From contig NZ_LAYJ01000112.1 of NCBI RefSeq assembly GCF_000981035.1, positions 115,985 through 179,984 on the forward strand: a stretch of DNA of 64,000 nucleotides, written 5' to 3'. This document shows, piece by piece, positions 53,182 to 62,741 of this stretch. Source of the stretch: Christensenella hongkongensis (lineage in GTDB: Bacteria > Bacillota > Clostridia > Christensenellales > Christensenellaceae). Below the pieces are notes generated by a model. The model saw only the letters and a list, made by a program, of their open reading frames with translations, was not told the origin of the DNA and ran no database searches. Made by a program: the position numbers and the translations under genes. Each line of letters opens with the position of its first letter. Position 1 is the first letter of the stretch.

Positions 53182-53922
53182 ATGAAGAAATTTGATGGGA
53201 AATTACTGGTTGTAACCGGCGGCGCATCGGGGATTGGAAAAGCAACGGCGTTGTTGCTTGCAGAAAACGGAGCTGACGTAGCGGTTGTAGACCTCAACAA
53301 AGAGGCTGCGGAAAAAGCCTGCGAGGAAATCCGCGCGCTGGGCAGGGAAGCAAAGGCCTACGGCTGCGACGTTGCCAACTACGATATGGTCGTTAAGACC
53401 GTAGAGCAGATTGCGGCGGATTTCGGTCACATTGATATTCTCTTTAACAACGCGGGAATCGCGCCGCGCGGAAATGTGGATACCATGTCCGCAGAGCAGT
53501 GGGATAAGGTGATCGCAGTATGCTTAAACTCCATGTTCTATATGACAAAGGCTTGTGCAAAATACCTGAAGCAGAGCAAGGGTAATATTGTAAATACAGG
53601 CTCCGACTGCTCGATCCACGCAGAGCCGAATCTGGCTGCATACTGTGCGGCAAAGGGCGCGGTTGTCATGCTGACAAAAGCGCACGCGCTCGATTTCCAG
53701 CCTTTTGGCGTGAGAGTCAACACAGTACTGCCGGGCGATCTGGATACGCCCCTCAATGTGGATGCACTTCGTGCGGATGGCGTGGATGTAGACAACATGG
53801 ATAAATCCGGATGGCAGAAACCCATTGATATCGCAAAAGCGGTTATGTATTTTGCGGATAACGACAACGATCAGGTATCGGGGAACTTCCTTTCGGTACG
53901 CGGCGTAAACCAGTGGATTTAA
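53182..53922 (+). CDS. short-chain dehydrogenase/reductase
   Basis: A 246-residue classical SDR. The NAD(P) motif TGGASGIGKA lies at residues 13-22, and VVDLNK after beta-2 has an Asp that favours NAD. NNAGIA is near residue 92. The catalytic residues are Ser in NTGSDCS, and Tyr and Lys in YCAAK. It would oxidise a hydroxyl of the imported polyol or sugar. It starts a possible second transcript half, 66 bases after permease 2, with no terminator between. Confidence 0.93.
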   Translation: MKKFDGKLLVVTGGASGIGKATALLLAENGADVAVVDLNKEAAEKACEEIRALGREAKAYGCDVANYDMVVKTVEQIAADFGHIDILFNNAGIAPRGNVDTMSAEQWDKVIAVCLNSMFYMTKACAKYLKQSKGNIVNTGSDCSIHAEPNLAAYCAAKGAVVMLTKAHALDFQPFGVRVNTVLPGDLDTPLNVDALRADGVDVDNMDKSGWQKPIDIAKAVMYFADNDNDQVSGNFLSVRGVNQWI

Positions 53923-53950
53923 AACGGTAAAAAATCAGGAGGATATAGCT

Positions 53951-54961
53951 ATGAAATGGGGCATCATTGGAACAGGCGACATCGCGGATTGCGCGTTTAT
54001 GCCGGGTTTTCGCCAGGCAGAGGATTGCGAAATGATCGCGGTTGCGGATAAATTTCCGGAAAAGGCTCAGGAGTTTGCAAAAACGCACAACATTCCTAAG
54101 GCTTATGATACGATTGAGGAATTGCTTGCCGATCCGGAGGTTGAAATCGTTTATATTGCAACGCCGGTGTTTGCACACTGCGAGCTGGCGGTAAAGGCGG
54201 CAAATGCGAAAAAGAACATTTTGCTGGAAAAACCGATGGCGATGAACGTGGAAGAATGCGAGAAAATAGAAGAAGCGGTAAAAGCCAACGGCGTAAAAAT
54301 CCAGATCGGGCATATGCTGCGTTTCCATAAGGCGCATCAGCACATCAAAGAGCTGATCGATAATGGCGATCTTGGAAAAATCGGTACGGCGCATTCGCAG
54401 ATGTCTTATTACCGCGGCGAATACGGTCCGGACGGCGAGCCGCTTTGGCTGGCGCGCAAGGAACTTTCAGGCGGAGGCTCGATGCTCGATATGGGCATAC
54501 ATTGCGTGGATTTGATGCGGTACTGGCTAGGCGATGTAAAAGAGGTGATTGCGTTTGCGGATACCATTGGCAATGAGCTGAGCGATAAGTATTCTGTAGA
54601 AGACATCTGCACGGCAGTATTGAAATTCGAAAACGGAGCGCAGGCCGTTGTAGACGCGACGGTTGTTACGGAAAACTGCCGTTATATGTGTGAGGTATAC
54701 GGATCGAAGGGCTCTGCGTACGGCGTAGGTACGGTATTCCGCAACCCGGACGGGCAGTGTGTGGTCAACATCGGCGGAGAACAGGAATACGAATATGAGC
54801 CAAAGAACCTGTTTGCAGCCGAAATCGAAGCGCTTCAGGATGCGATCAAAAACGATACGCCCACCAATCCGGGCGCGCAGGACGGTAAAAAGGCCGTGGA
54901 AATTGTTTTGGCGTGCTATGAAGCCAGCGACAATGGAAAGACGGTTGTTTTAGGAAAATAA
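53951..54961 (+). CDS. Gfo/Idh/MocA family oxidoreductase
   Basis: A 336-residue NAD(P)-dependent oxidoreductase. The Rossmann start is GIIGTGDIADCAFMPGF, EKPMAMNVEECEKI holds the conserved Lys near residue 97, and the C-terminal domain carries the GGSMLDMGIHCVDLMRYWLG substrate motif with its His. Members act on sugars, inositols and their phosphates. It begins 28 bases after the SDR stop with AGGAGG upstream, so the two dehydrogenases likely act on the same route. Confidence 0.93.
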   Translation: MKWGIIGTGDIADCAFMPGFRQAEDCEMIAVADKFPEKAQEFAKTHNIPKAYDTIEELLADPEVEIVYIATPVFAHCELAVKAANAKKNILLEKPMAMNVEECEKIEEAVKANGVKIQIGHMLRFHKAHQHIKELIDNGDLGKIGTAHSQMSYYRGEYGPDGEPLWLARKELSGGGSMLDMGIHCVDLMRYWLGDVKEVIAFADTIGNELSDKYSVEDICTAVLKFENGAQAVVDATVVTENCRYMCEVYGSKGSAYGVGTVFRNPDGQCVVNIGGEQEYEYEPKNLFAAEIEALQDAIKNDTPTNPGAQDGKKAVEIVLACYEASDNGKTVVLGK

Positions 54962-54990
54962 AAGGAAAAAAGTAATAGAGTGACAAAAAG

Positions 54991-55021
54991 ATGCCCGGCG
55001 GATGGCTTGTCCGCCGGGCAT
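54991..55021 (+). promoter_or_regulatory. strong intercistronic hairpin
   Basis: A perfect 12-base stem, ATGCCCGGCGGA / TCCGCCGGGCAT, with a seven-base loop and no U tail, ending just before the next gene's ribosome site. More likely an mRNA stability or processing element than a terminator. Confidence 0.6.
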
Positions 55022-55041
55022 ATGTACTGGGGAGGTAACAC

Positions 55042-55770
55042 GTGAAGTTTATCATCAAAGATAATTATGAGGAAATGAGCAGGGAAGCTGCGGACATGAT
55101 GGCGCAGCTTTTGAAGGAGAACCCAAAGCTTGTGGCGGCGCTGCCTACGGGAGGAACGCCTGAACGCCCGCTGGAGCTGTTTGCACAAAAGCATCAGGAG
55201 GAAAACCTCGATTTCAGTAAGATGAAATCCTTTAACATAGACGAGTATATTCCGCTCGCAAAGGACAATCCGCAGGGATATTATTATTTCCTGAACAAAT
55301 ATCTTTACAGCAGGGTAAATATCAACTATGACAACACCTTTGTGCCGGATATAACCAAGGATATCGATACGGCCTGCGCGGAATTTGAACAAAAGATCGA
55401 GGATGCGGGGAACCTTGATTTTATTTTACTGGGCATTGGCAACGACGGTCACATCGGTTTCAACGAGCCCGCTCCGTATTATTATGAAAAGACACATCTT
55501 GTGGAACTTGATCCGGATACGATTGAAGCGAATTCGCGGTTTTTTGATCATATCGACGATGTGCCCACACAGGCGATTACGCTTGGTATGGCGACGATCC
55601 TCAAAGCGAAGAAGATCGCATTGATCGCCAACGGCGAAAAGAAAGCGAACGGGATTCGCAAGCTGTATGAGGAAAATACGATCTATCCGGAATTTCCGGC
55701 GTCCTTCCTGCGGCTGCACAGGGACGTAACGATAATCGTGGACCGGGAAGCGGCGAAATATATTCTTTGA
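55042..55770 (+). CDS. NagB-family glucosamine-6-phosphate deaminase/isomerase
   Basis: A 242-residue NagB-fold protein. PTGGTPERP is the phosphate loop, FNIDEYIPL holds the catalytic Asp, and GIGNDGHIGFNEPA holds the His and Glu of the ring-opening triad. TQAITLGMATILKAKK matches the C-terminal region. NagB converts glucosamine 6-phosphate to fructose 6-phosphate and ammonia. Relatives act on other 6-phosphates, so the substrate in this operon may not be glucosamine. It starts at GTG with GGGGAGG upstream. Confidence 0.9.
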   Translation: MKFIIKDNYEEMSREAADMMAQLLKENPKLVAALPTGGTPERPLELFAQKHQEENLDFSKMKSFNIDEYIPLAKDNPQGYYYFLNKYLYSRVNINYDNTFVPDITKDIDTACAEFEQKIEDAGNLDFILLGIGNDGHIGFNEPAPYYYEKTHLVELDPDTIEANSRFFDHIDDVPTQAITLGMATILKAKKIALIANGEKKANGIRKLYEENTIYPEFPASFLRLHRDVTIIVDREAAKYIL

Positions 55771-55791
55771 GAAAACGGGGAAACGTGCAAA

Positions 55792-56784
55792 ATGCGTAAA
55801 TACATACTGGGTATAGACGGCGGCGGTACAAAGACAGACTGTGCGCTGTTCCGCGCGGACGGGACATTGATTGAATATTTGCAGTGGGGAACCACGAGCC
55901 ACGAGTTTATGCCGGGCGGCTACGGGCAGCTTCGGCAGGAACTCCAAACGTTATTGGACCGGATACGCACTCAAAACGGAATCAGCTGGGAAGAGACGGA
56001 AGCTGTGTTTGGCATGGCGGGCGTAGATTGTAAGGCCCAGCAGCAAAAGATAGCGGGATTTATCGAGGAATGCGGACTTACGCATTTTCATTTATGCAAC
56101 GATTCCTTTCTGGGAATCAAGGCGGGTTCGCCGGAACAGTGGGGAATCTGCACGCTAAACGGCTCGGGAACCGGCGCGTGCGGGATCGATCCGCAGGGAC
56201 GGCAATGTAACCGCGGCGCGCTTTTCGAACTGACAGGCGATTATGCGGGAGGGAAGGTGCTTGGCTCGGAGGTGGTGCATTATGTGTACGATATGCTGTT
56301 CCGGAACGGCAGAAAAACGTGCATGGCGCAGCTGCTTTTTGCATGTATGGGCGTATCGGACCGCGACGCGCTGATGGAGAAAATTATATGCGGCGTGAGC
56401 GAGCATACGCTGGAGCCAAAATCTTTTGCGCCGATATTATTTGAAGCGGCGTGTATGGACGACGAGGTTGCGCTGGAAATCCTGGAAAACTGCGGCAAGC
56501 AGAATGCAAAGGATATCTGCGCGATTGTAGACGAGCTCGATTTCCCGCAGGACAGGCCGATTCCGGTGGTTATGCTCGGCTCCCTTTACACCAAAGGAAA
56601 AAACGGACGCATTATCGAGTCCCTTACCCGCAATCTGTGCGGAGAGAAAGCGGAAGGCGGCTTTACATTCATCAAGCTGGAGCATCCCCCGGTAGTGGGC
56701 GCGGTAGCATGGGCCATGGAGCGCGCTGGCTGTGCGTATGACAAAGAAAACCTGATACGCCAGATTACCGCGCGCTGCAAATAG
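55792..56784 (+). CDS. BadF/BadG/BcrA/BcrD-type ATPase, probable N-acetylhexosamine kinase
   Basis: A 330-residue actin-like ATPase related to eukaryote-type N-acetylglucosamine kinase. The phosphate loop is LGIDGGGTKTDCALF (residues 6-20), FGMAGVDCKAQQ follows, and ICTLNGSGTGACG is the second phosphate loop. The GDYAGGKVLGSE segment is the hexosamine-kinase-like motif. It would phosphorylate the imported sugar before NagB-type chemistry. The start lies 21 bases after the NagB stop. Other BadF relatives activate radical dehydratases, but those carry a 4Fe-4S cysteine pair that I do not see here. Confidence 0.8.
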   Translation: MRKYILGIDGGGTKTDCALFRADGTLIEYLQWGTTSHEFMPGGYGQLRQELQTLLDRIRTQNGISWEETEAVFGMAGVDCKAQQQKIAGFIEECGLTHFHLCNDSFLGIKAGSPEQWGICTLNGSGTGACGIDPQGRQCNRGALFELTGDYAGGKVLGSEVVHYVYDMLFRNGRKTCMAQLLFACMGVSDRDALMEKIICGVSEHTLEPKSFAPILFEAACMDDEVALEILENCGKQNAKDICAIVDELDFPQDRPIPVVMLGSLYTKGKNGRIIESLTRNLCGEKAEGGFTFIKLEHPPVVGAVAWAMERAGCAYDKENLIRQITARCK

Positions 56785-56793
56785 GGAGCGCAT

Positions 56794-58140
56794 ATGGCAA
56801 GGTTATTTGGCACGGACGGCGTGCGCGGCATCGCAAACGGGAAATTGAATGCAGACCTCGCGTATCAAATGGGCAGGGCAGGTGCATACTGCCTTACAAA
56901 CGCGGTGCATAAGGCAAAGATATTGATCGGCAGGGATACGCGGATTTCAGGGGACATGCTGGAAAGCGCGCTTGTGGCGGGCGTTTGCTCGGCGGGAGCG
57001 GAGGCCGTCGTTGCGGGAGTGATCCCAACTCCTGCCGTCGCATACCTGACGAAGCATCTTGGCTGCGACGCAGGGGCGATGATTTCCGCGTCGCACAACC
57101 CGGTGGAATACAATGGAATCAAGTTTTTCAGCATGGACGGATTCAAGCTGGCGGACAGTATTGAAGACCGGATCGAAGCGCTGATCGCAACCGGCGGGCA
57201 GGAGATTCCCGCCCCTTCAGGCATGGAGATCGGCAGGCGCGTACGGCATAAAAACGCGCAGCGCGAATATGTGGATCACATTGAATCACTTGCAAAAATG
57301 CCGCTCGACGGGCTTATGATTGTGCTCGACTGCGCGAATGGAGCGTCTTCAGCGGTTGCGCCGGAGCTGTTCAAACGCCTGGGTGCAAAGGTGCATGCCT
57401 GTTACCACATGCCGGATGGAACCAATATCAACGAAAATTGCGGCTCCACTCATCCGGAAAGCCTCGCGACGCAGGTGCGGGAAATGGGAGCCGATGTTGG
57501 CCTTGCGTTCGACGGGGACACCGACAGGCTGATCGCGGTGGATGAAAACGGAGCGATCCTGAACGGCGATCAGGTAATGACGATCTGTGCAATCGACCTG
57601 AAAAACGAAGGAAAACTTGCGCATGATACGGTAGTAGCGACGGTGATGAGTAACATGGGCATGGAGCTTGCGCTTAAAAGGGAAGGCATACGCCTTTTAC
57701 GCTCGGACGTGGGGGACCGGTATGTGCTTGAAAAGATGCGGCAGGAAGGCTGTAATTTTGGAGGGGAACAGTCCGGACATGTCATTTTTCTTGACGAAAG
57801 CACAACGGGGGACGGTATCCTTTCCGGTCTCCATCTGGTATCGGTCATGAAAAAGCGCGGAATGAAGCTTTCGCAGCTTGCCCGTGTGATCAGTATTTTG
57901 CCACAGGTATTGGTGAACGCAAGAGTATCTGAAAGCAAAAAGCATTTTTATGCGGAGGATGAACAGATTTGCAGGGAAATCGATTTGCTTGAGCAGCGCA
58001 TGGCGGGTACCGGACGGGTACTCATCCGAACCTCAGGCACAGAGCCGCTTGTACGCGTAATGATTGAGGGCGAAGACAGCGGGCAGATCACAGAGCATGC
58101 CGTGAGGCTTGCGTCGCTCATCGAGCAACAGCTGGGATGA
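56794..58140 (+). CDS. glmM: phosphoglucosamine mutase
   Basis: A complete 448-residue GlmM, converting glucosamine 6-phosphate to glucosamine 1-phosphate for UDP-GlcNAc. The phosphoserine loop is ISASHNPVEYNGIKFF near residue 100, the metal loop is FDGDTDRLIAVD near residue 240, the sugar loop is GGEQSGHVIF, and the C-terminal phosphate loop is RTSGTEPLVRVMIEG. It starts 9 bases after the kinase stop. Its place ties the operon to amino-sugar phosphates, or lets the catabolic operon drive wall precursor supply. Confidence 0.96.
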   Translation: MARLFGTDGVRGIANGKLNADLAYQMGRAGAYCLTNAVHKAKILIGRDTRISGDMLESALVAGVCSAGAEAVVAGVIPTPAVAYLTKHLGCDAGAMISASHNPVEYNGIKFFSMDGFKLADSIEDRIEALIATGGQEIPAPSGMEIGRRVRHKNAQREYVDHIESLAKMPLDGLMIVLDCANGASSAVAPELFKRLGAKVHACYHMPDGTNINENCGSTHPESLATQVREMGADVGLAFDGDTDRLIAVDENGAILNGDQVMTICAIDLKNEGKLAHDTVVATVMSNMGMELALKREGIRLLRSDVGDRYVLEKMRQEGCNFGGEQSGHVIFLDESTTGDGILSGLHLVSVMKKRGMKLSQLARVISILPQVLVNARVSESKKHFYAEDEQICREIDLLEQRMAGTGRVLIRTSGTEPLVRVMIEGEDSGQITEHAVRLASLIEQQLG

Positions 58141-58155
58141 TCAAAAGAGGGTTTC

Positions 58156-58198
58156 AAAAAAAGGCCTGCCGTATGAAAATACGACTGGCCTTTTTTGG
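58156..58198. terminator. bidirectional terminator between glmM and the copper ATPase
   Basis: AAAAAAAGGCC pairs with GGCCTTTTTT, with an inner CGTAT / ATACG stem. Confidence 0.85.
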
Positions 58199-58222
58199 TT
58201 GCTTTCCAATCATGGTGCTTGA

Positions 58223-60235
58223 CTAATCGATTTTGAGCGTAACCGCATTGATTGCCACGATAATCGTACTCAAGGACATCAGCGCCGCGCCGACCGCAGG
58301 GCTGAGCAGAATACCCGCGCCCGCAAGCACGCCTGCCGCAAGCGGGATTGCCACGATATTATAACCCGCGCCCCACCACAGGTTCTGTACCATTTTACGG
58401 TTTGTATTTCGTGCGAGGGACAGGAAATGCAGGATATCGGCGGGATCGCTGCGCACAAGGATCACGTCGGCAGAATCGATTGCCACGTCCGTTCCCGCGC
58501 CGATGGCAACGCCGATATTTGCCCGCGCAAGACTGGGCGCGTCGTTGATACCGTCACCGACCATCATTACCGTGAGGCTCTCTTGCTGGTATTCCCTGAT
58601 GATGCGTTCCTTGTCCTCCGGCAGGAGGGAAGCGTGTACGTCGTCTATACCAAGGCTTTTGGCAACAGCCTGCGCGGCGGCTTCATTGTCGCCGGTAAGC
58701 ATCACAGGCCGGATGTTTCGTTGCTTTAACGCGTCTATCATTTCCTTTGCGTGGGGCTTGATTTCATCTCCCTGCGCCGCCAGCCCGGCAACTTTGCCGT
58801 CTACTGCCAGAAAGCTTACGGTATAGCCTTTTCCGGAAAGCTCTGCAAAGACCTGTTTATCGTAAGGGAGATTGTTCCGGTCAAGATAGGAGGCGCTCAC
58901 AATGCTGAGTTTTTTGCCGCCCAGCGTCCCTTCAAGGCCAACGCCCGGAACGTTTTTGACGTCATCCGCGCCGGACAATTTGATGTTTTGGTCGTGCGCT
59001 TCCCTGAGGATGCCTGCTGCCAGCGGGTGATTGGAATTTTGTTCCAGCCCGCCCATCATAGCGAGGATATCCGTTTCATTAAGGCCGGATTCGAACGAAA
59101 GAACCTTAGTGACGCGGAAGTTGCCTTCCGTGAGCGTGCCGGTTTTATCCATCATGATTACATCGACTTTTTTGGCTGTTTCAAGCGCGCGCCTGTTACG
59201 CACCAAAAGCCCGTTTTTTGCGCCAAGCGATGTGGAACGCGCCGCGACGAGCGGGATTGCAAGGCCAAGCGCGTGGGGGCAGGCAATCACAAGGACCGTT
59301 ACCATTCTGGTAAGCGCAGTGTCCATATTGCGGCTCACAATAAGCCAGACGACAAGCGCGGCGATTCCGGCAAAAAGCGCGGCGTAAAAGAGCCATCTTG
59401 CAACCTTGTCGGATAGGGATTCGGCTTTTGATTTTTCCTGCTGTGCGCTGTTTACGAGCTGCATCACCTGTGCAAGGTAACCGGACTCGCCCGTACCCGT
59501 TACTTTTATGGTAATCGTACCCGCGCCGTTTACAGAACCGCCGATTACTTTATCTCCGGCTTTTTTCGCAACGGCACGCGCTTCGCCGGTAACCATGGAT
59601 TCGTTTACAGTAGTCTCGCCTTTTTCGATTACGCCGTCGGCGGGTATTTTTTCACCTGCACGGGTGAGCACGCTTTGCCCGACGGTAAGCTCCTGCAGGG
59701 GCACCTCCCGGATGCTTCCGTCAGGCGCTACGACCTGTGCGCTGCCCGGAAGGAGCTCCGCCATTTTTTGCATTGCGTTCCCCGCGTTCATAACGGCGTT
59801 CATTTCAATCCAGTGCCCGAGCAGCATAATGTCGATCAGCGTCGCAAGCTCCCAGAAGAAGTCCATCGCGTGGGTGTGGCCGGGATTTGCTTTGGCAGAG
59901 ATGAACGCATAAACGCTGTAAAAGTAGGCGACTATGATGCCAAGGGAAATGAGCGTCATCATCGCGGGCCGCTTTTCTTTCAGTTCGGATACCGCCCCCT
60001 TTAAAAAGGGCATACCACCATAAAAGAAAAGGACAGAGGCAAGGATGAGCACAATCCACTCCGAACCTTCAAACGTCACCTGAAATGGAAGAGCCATACC
60101 CATCATGGGCGATAAAAAAAGAATGGGTATCGTGAGTATAAGGCAAATAAAAAATTTTTTCTTCAGGTTTCCCATATTCATCATATGTCCGCCTTCTCCA
60201 TGCGCGGGCATATCCATAGGATGTTCCATAACCAT
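58223..60235 (-). CDS. copB: CopB-type copper/silver-exporting P1B ATPase
   Basis: A 670-residue P-type ATPase. The N-terminus is Met/His-rich ([18 protein letters not shown]) instead of a CxxC heavy-metal domain. Eight membrane helices follow, with the ion motif CPHALGLA (CPH marks the P1B-3 CopB group, against CPC in CopA). The phosphorylation site is DKTGTLTEG, the actuator loop is VTGEA, and the hinge is [13 protein letters not shown]. It pumps Cu or Ag out of the cytoplasm. ATG 60235 has AAAGGA five bases upstream. No CsoR/CopY regulator is seen beside it. Confidence 0.93.
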   Translation of the reverse strand: MVMEHPMDMPAHGEGGHMMNMGNLKKKFFICLILTIPILFLSPMMGMALPFQVTFEGSEWIVLILASVLFFYGGMPFLKGAVSELKEKRPAMMTLISLGIIVAYFYSVYAFISAKANPGHTHAMDFFWELATLIDIMLLGHWIEMNAVMNAGNAMQKMAELLPGSAQVVAPDGSIREVPLQELTVGQSVLTRAGEKIPADGVIEKGETTVNESMVTGEARAVAKKAGDKVIGGSVNGAGTITIKVTGTGESGYLAQVMQLVNSAQQEKSKAESLSDKVARWLFYAALFAGIAALVVWLIVSRNMDTALTRMVTVLVIACPHALGLAIPLVAARSTSLGAKNGLLVRNRRALETAKKVDVIMMDKTGTLTEGNFRVTKVLSFESGLNETDILAMMGGLEQNSNHPLAAGILREAHDQNIKLSGADDVKNVPGVGLEGTLGGKKLSIVSASYLDRNNLPYDKQVFAELSGKGYTVSFLAVDGKVAGLAAQGDEIKPHAKEMIDALKQRNIRPVMLTGDNEAAAQAVAKSLGIDDVHASLLPEDKERIIREYQQESLTVMMVGDGINDAPSLARANIGVAIGAGTDVAIDSADVILVRSDPADILHFLSLARNTNRKMVQNLWWGAGYNIVAIPLAAGVLAGAGILLSPAVGAALMSLSTIIVAINAVTLKID

Positions 60236-60296
60236 AACCGTCCTTTATATTTTAATTAAGATAACCACATCAGGGAATACCAAATCTTTTTTATGG

Positions 60297-60334
60297 CGCA
60301 AACAGGCGGGGCAATCCTGCCCCGCCTGTTTGCG
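60297..60334. promoter_or_regulatory. long palindrome between the rpiB-like gene and copB
   Basis: CGCAAACAGGCGGGGCA-ATCC-TGCCCCGCCTGTTTGCG, a perfect 17-base stem with no U tail on either side. It may be a terminator without U run, or an operator ahead of copB. Confidence 0.6.
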
Positions 60335-60383
60335 ATGTCAATCGTATGTATGTGGTTTTGGATAGAGGATAAACGGTTTTTGA

Positions 60384-60854
60384 TCAGTTGAAAATCTCTG
60401 ATTCAATATCCTGCACGCAGCAAAAAGATTTTTGCAGGAATTCCGGGCTCGCTTCAGAAAACCCTTCGGAGAATCCTGTTTCCATGAACGCTTTTGCCAT
60501 TTCAACAGCCTTAAAACCGCCGTTGAGCGTTCCGCCCATGGAGAGTACGTTGCAGTTGTTGATAATGCGGCACAGCTTTGCGGTAAGCACGGATTCGCAC
60601 AAGCCGCAATATACGCCGGGGAATTTATTTGCAACGATGTTTACGCCCATGCCGGTACCGCAGAATATAATCCCGCGTTCAAATTCTCCTGAAGAGATTC
60701 GTTTGCCGACGTTGTACCCTACATTGTAGTAATCGATTGGGCCGTCGCCTGTGATGTCTTCCACTTCATAACCGCTTGAAAGAAGGTATTTTTTTACGTC
60801 TTCCTTGATGGCGAACCCAAGAGGATCCGCACCGATGATCACCTTCATAGCCAT
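60384..60854 (-). CDS. RpiB/LacAB-family sugar-phosphate isomerase
   Basis: A 156-residue isomerase of the RpiB/LacAB fold: VIIGADPLGFAIKEDVKKYL at the N-terminus, GIIFCGTGMGVNIVANKFPG with the catalytic-site Cys (near residue 65), and CESVLTAKLCRIINNCNVLSMGG. RpiB interconverts ribose and ribulose 5-phosphates. DPLGFAIK replaces the usual DHAGFELK, and the C-terminus is long and Cys-containing, so a related sugar phosphate is possible. It starts one base after the transketolase C-subunit stop, forming the last gene of a three-gene operon. Confidence 0.85.
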   Translation of the reverse strand: MAMKVIIGADPLGFAIKEDVKKYLLSSGYEVEDITGDGPIDYYNVGYNVGKRISSGEFERGIIFCGTGMGVNIVANKFPGVYCGLCESVLTAKLCRIINNCNVLSMGGTLNGGFKAVEMAKAFMETGFSEGFSEASPEFLQKSFCCVQDIESEIFN

Positions 60855-60855
60855 T

Positions 60856-61830
60856 TTACTTTGCCCCCTTTTTTGCCGCTACGGCATCCCTTACATTTTG
60901 CGCCAGATTTTCGGCGGTAAGGCCGAAGCGTTCGTAAAGATAGCTTTCCGGGCCAACCTCGCCAAATTCATCCCTGATGCCTACGTGGCGCATAAATACG
61001 GGACATTTTTCCGTGACAACCTGCGCCACGGCTTCGCCAAGGCCGCCGTATACGGATGCGTTTTCCGCAGTGACGATTGCACCGGTAGTTTTTGCGCATT
61101 CCACGACAAGGGCTTCATCGACCGGTTTGATCGTAAACATATCGACGACGCGTACGGAAACACCGTCTTTTTCAAGAAGCTTTGCCGCCTCAAGCGCCGC
61201 CGGGACAAGAAGTCCGCAGGCGATGATGCTTGCATCCGTTCCTTCGCGCAGGATGTTACCCCTGCCAAGCTCAAAATCGGAACCGTCCGCATAAACCCTG
61301 ACGATTTCCGCGAGGGGCAGCCGGTAATAAAACACGCCTTTTTTATCTTTGGTCTGGTTTAAGACCGAAAGCAGCATCGCATTGTCTGTGATATCAAAAA
61401 TATACGCATTGGGGATCGTACGCATCAGGCCCACGTCTTCAAACGTCATATGCGTGCCGCCGTTGAAATCCTGACGGACGCCCGGCTCGCTGCCGATGAT
61501 GTGGATGCTTTTGTCCGCATAAGCGATGGACAGGAATATCTGGTCGAAGGCGCGCCGTGTGACAAATGCGGCGAAGCTGTGCACAAAAGGCTTGAAGCCC
61601 AGAAGCGAAAGCCCCGCGGCTGCGCCGATCATATTGCTTTCCTGTATGCCGCAGTTGATTACGCGGTCAGGATAATCGGCGCGTACGTCCAGCGCGCCGA
61701 TTGCGGCCATGAGGTCCGCATCAAGATAGACCATATCAGGATCGTCCCTGAGAGATTGACTGAGAAATTTGGAAAACAGCTCTGTAACAGGCGTCTGCTC
61801 CATTGCTCCGTTGTAATCCAGTTGAAACAT
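60856..61830 (-). CDS. transketolase, C-terminal subunit
   Basis: A 324-residue protein covering the pyrimidine and C-terminal domains of transketolase: NCGIQESNMIGAAAGLSLLGFKPFVHSF (TPP pyrimidine side, with the activating Glu) and a late VVDMFTIKPVDEALV segment. It works with the N-terminal half encoded just upstream. Split transketolases are common in archaea and anaerobic bacteria. Together they move two-carbon units between sugar phosphates. Confidence 0.93.
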   Translation of the reverse strand: MFQLDYNGAMEQTPVTELFSKFLSQSLRDDPDMVYLDADLMAAIGALDVRADYPDRVINCGIQESNMIGAAAGLSLLGFKPFVHSFAAFVTRRAFDQIFLSIAYADKSIHIIGSEPGVRQDFNGGTHMTFEDVGLMRTIPNAYIFDITDNAMLLSVLNQTKDKKGVFYYRLPLAEIVRVYADGSDFELGRGNILREGTDASIIACGLLVPAALEAAKLLEKDGVSVRVVDMFTIKPVDEALVVECAKTTGAIVTAENASVYGGLGEAVAQVVTEKCPVFMRHVGIRDEFGEVGPESYLYERFGLTAENLAQNVRDAVAAKKGAK

Positions 61831-61848
61831 ATGCTTACCTCCTTTGGG

Positions 61849-62676
61849 TTAGGATAATTTTTTTTCCAGATCTGCAATCGCTTTGTCTGCAAGGCCGGCA
61901 TCCAGCGCGAAGTGGTGATTGTGTTCAAGCTGTTCGAATTCAGGCACGCCGCTTCCCTTTATACCGTCAAGTATGATGGCGGCAGGACGGTCAGCCCGCT
62001 GTTCGTCTGACTTCAAAATTGCATTTTGGATTGCCTGCACATCGCTGCCGTTTACTGTGAGCGTATACCAGCCGAACGCCTCGAATTTTTCAGCGATGCC
62101 GCCTGCATCCATAATGTCTTCGACGTAACCGTCTACCTGGCGTTTGTTCCAGTCAACAAAAGCGGTAATGCCGTTGAGCTTGTAATGCGTGGCGTACTGG
62201 GCAGCTTCCCAGATCTGGCCTTCGGCGATTTCACCGTCTCCTAATATCGTGAATACGCGGTTATCCATTTTTTTGATCCGGAAGCCCTGCGCGAGCCCCG
62301 CTGCGATAGAAAGCCCCTGTCCAAGAGAGCCGGTAGAAACGTCGATGCCCGGGGTGAGAAGCCTGTCGCAGTGGCTGGGCAACCGCGTTCCGGGTTCGGA
62401 AAGCGTATCAAGCCATTCCAAAGGGAAGTAACCCTGCAGGGCAAGCGTTGCAAACAGGGCGGGACCTGCGTGCCCCTTAGACATTATGAGGTAGTCGCGG
62501 CCCTCCCAGCCCGGATTTTTTGGATCGTATTTCATGATGTTGCCGTAAAGGACTGCGAGAACCTCTACAACGGACATACAGCCTCCCACGTGGCCAAAAC
62601 CGCGCTTTTTAAGGCATTTGATGTTCTCGATACGGATGTTTGTCGCAAAATCTTTTAATTCCTGAGTCGTTTTCAT
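61849..62676 (-). CDS. transketolase, N-terminal subunit
   Basis: A 275-residue TPP/Mg-binding half: SKGHAGPALFATLALQGYFP holds an active-site His, GSLGQGLSIAAGLAQG follows, and GDGEIAEGQIWEAAQYATHYKLN is the TPP motif. AAGGAG precedes the ATG. It begins the operon and faces a dyad (62723-62741) that overlaps its promoter region. Linked to an RpiB-like isomerase, it fits pentose phosphate handling. Confidence 0.94.
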   Translation of the reverse strand: MKTTQELKDFATNIRIENIKCLKKRGFGHVGGCMSVVEVLAVLYGNIMKYDPKNPGWEGRDYLIMSKGHAGPALFATLALQGYFPLEWLDTLSEPGTRLPSHCDRLLTPGIDVSTGSLGQGLSIAAGLAQGFRIKKMDNRVFTILGDGEIAEGQIWEAAQYATHYKLNGITAFVDWNKRQVDGYVEDIMDAGGIAEKFEAFGWYTLTVNGSDVQAIQNAILKSDEQRADRPAAIILDGIKGSGVPEFEQLEHNHHFALDAGLADKAIADLEKKLS

Positions 62677-62722
62677 GTGATTCTCCTTTCTGAATAGAAA
62701 TGTTTTCCATTTTATCCTATCA

Positions 62723-62741
62723 AAACATTTGGCGAATGTTT
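62723..62741 (-). promoter_or_regulatory. candidate operator of the transketolase operon
   Basis: AAACATT-TGGCG-AATGTTT, seven-base arms, lying on the minus-strand promoter just upstream of a TAAAAT -10-like box (62709-62714). Confidence 0.5.

Noticed and set aside
55792-56784. BadF-type protein as activator of a radical dehydratase
   Set aside because: It lacks the bridging 4Fe-4S cysteine motif and has the hexosamine-kinase-like glycine pattern; a dedicated radical SAM activase is already present.
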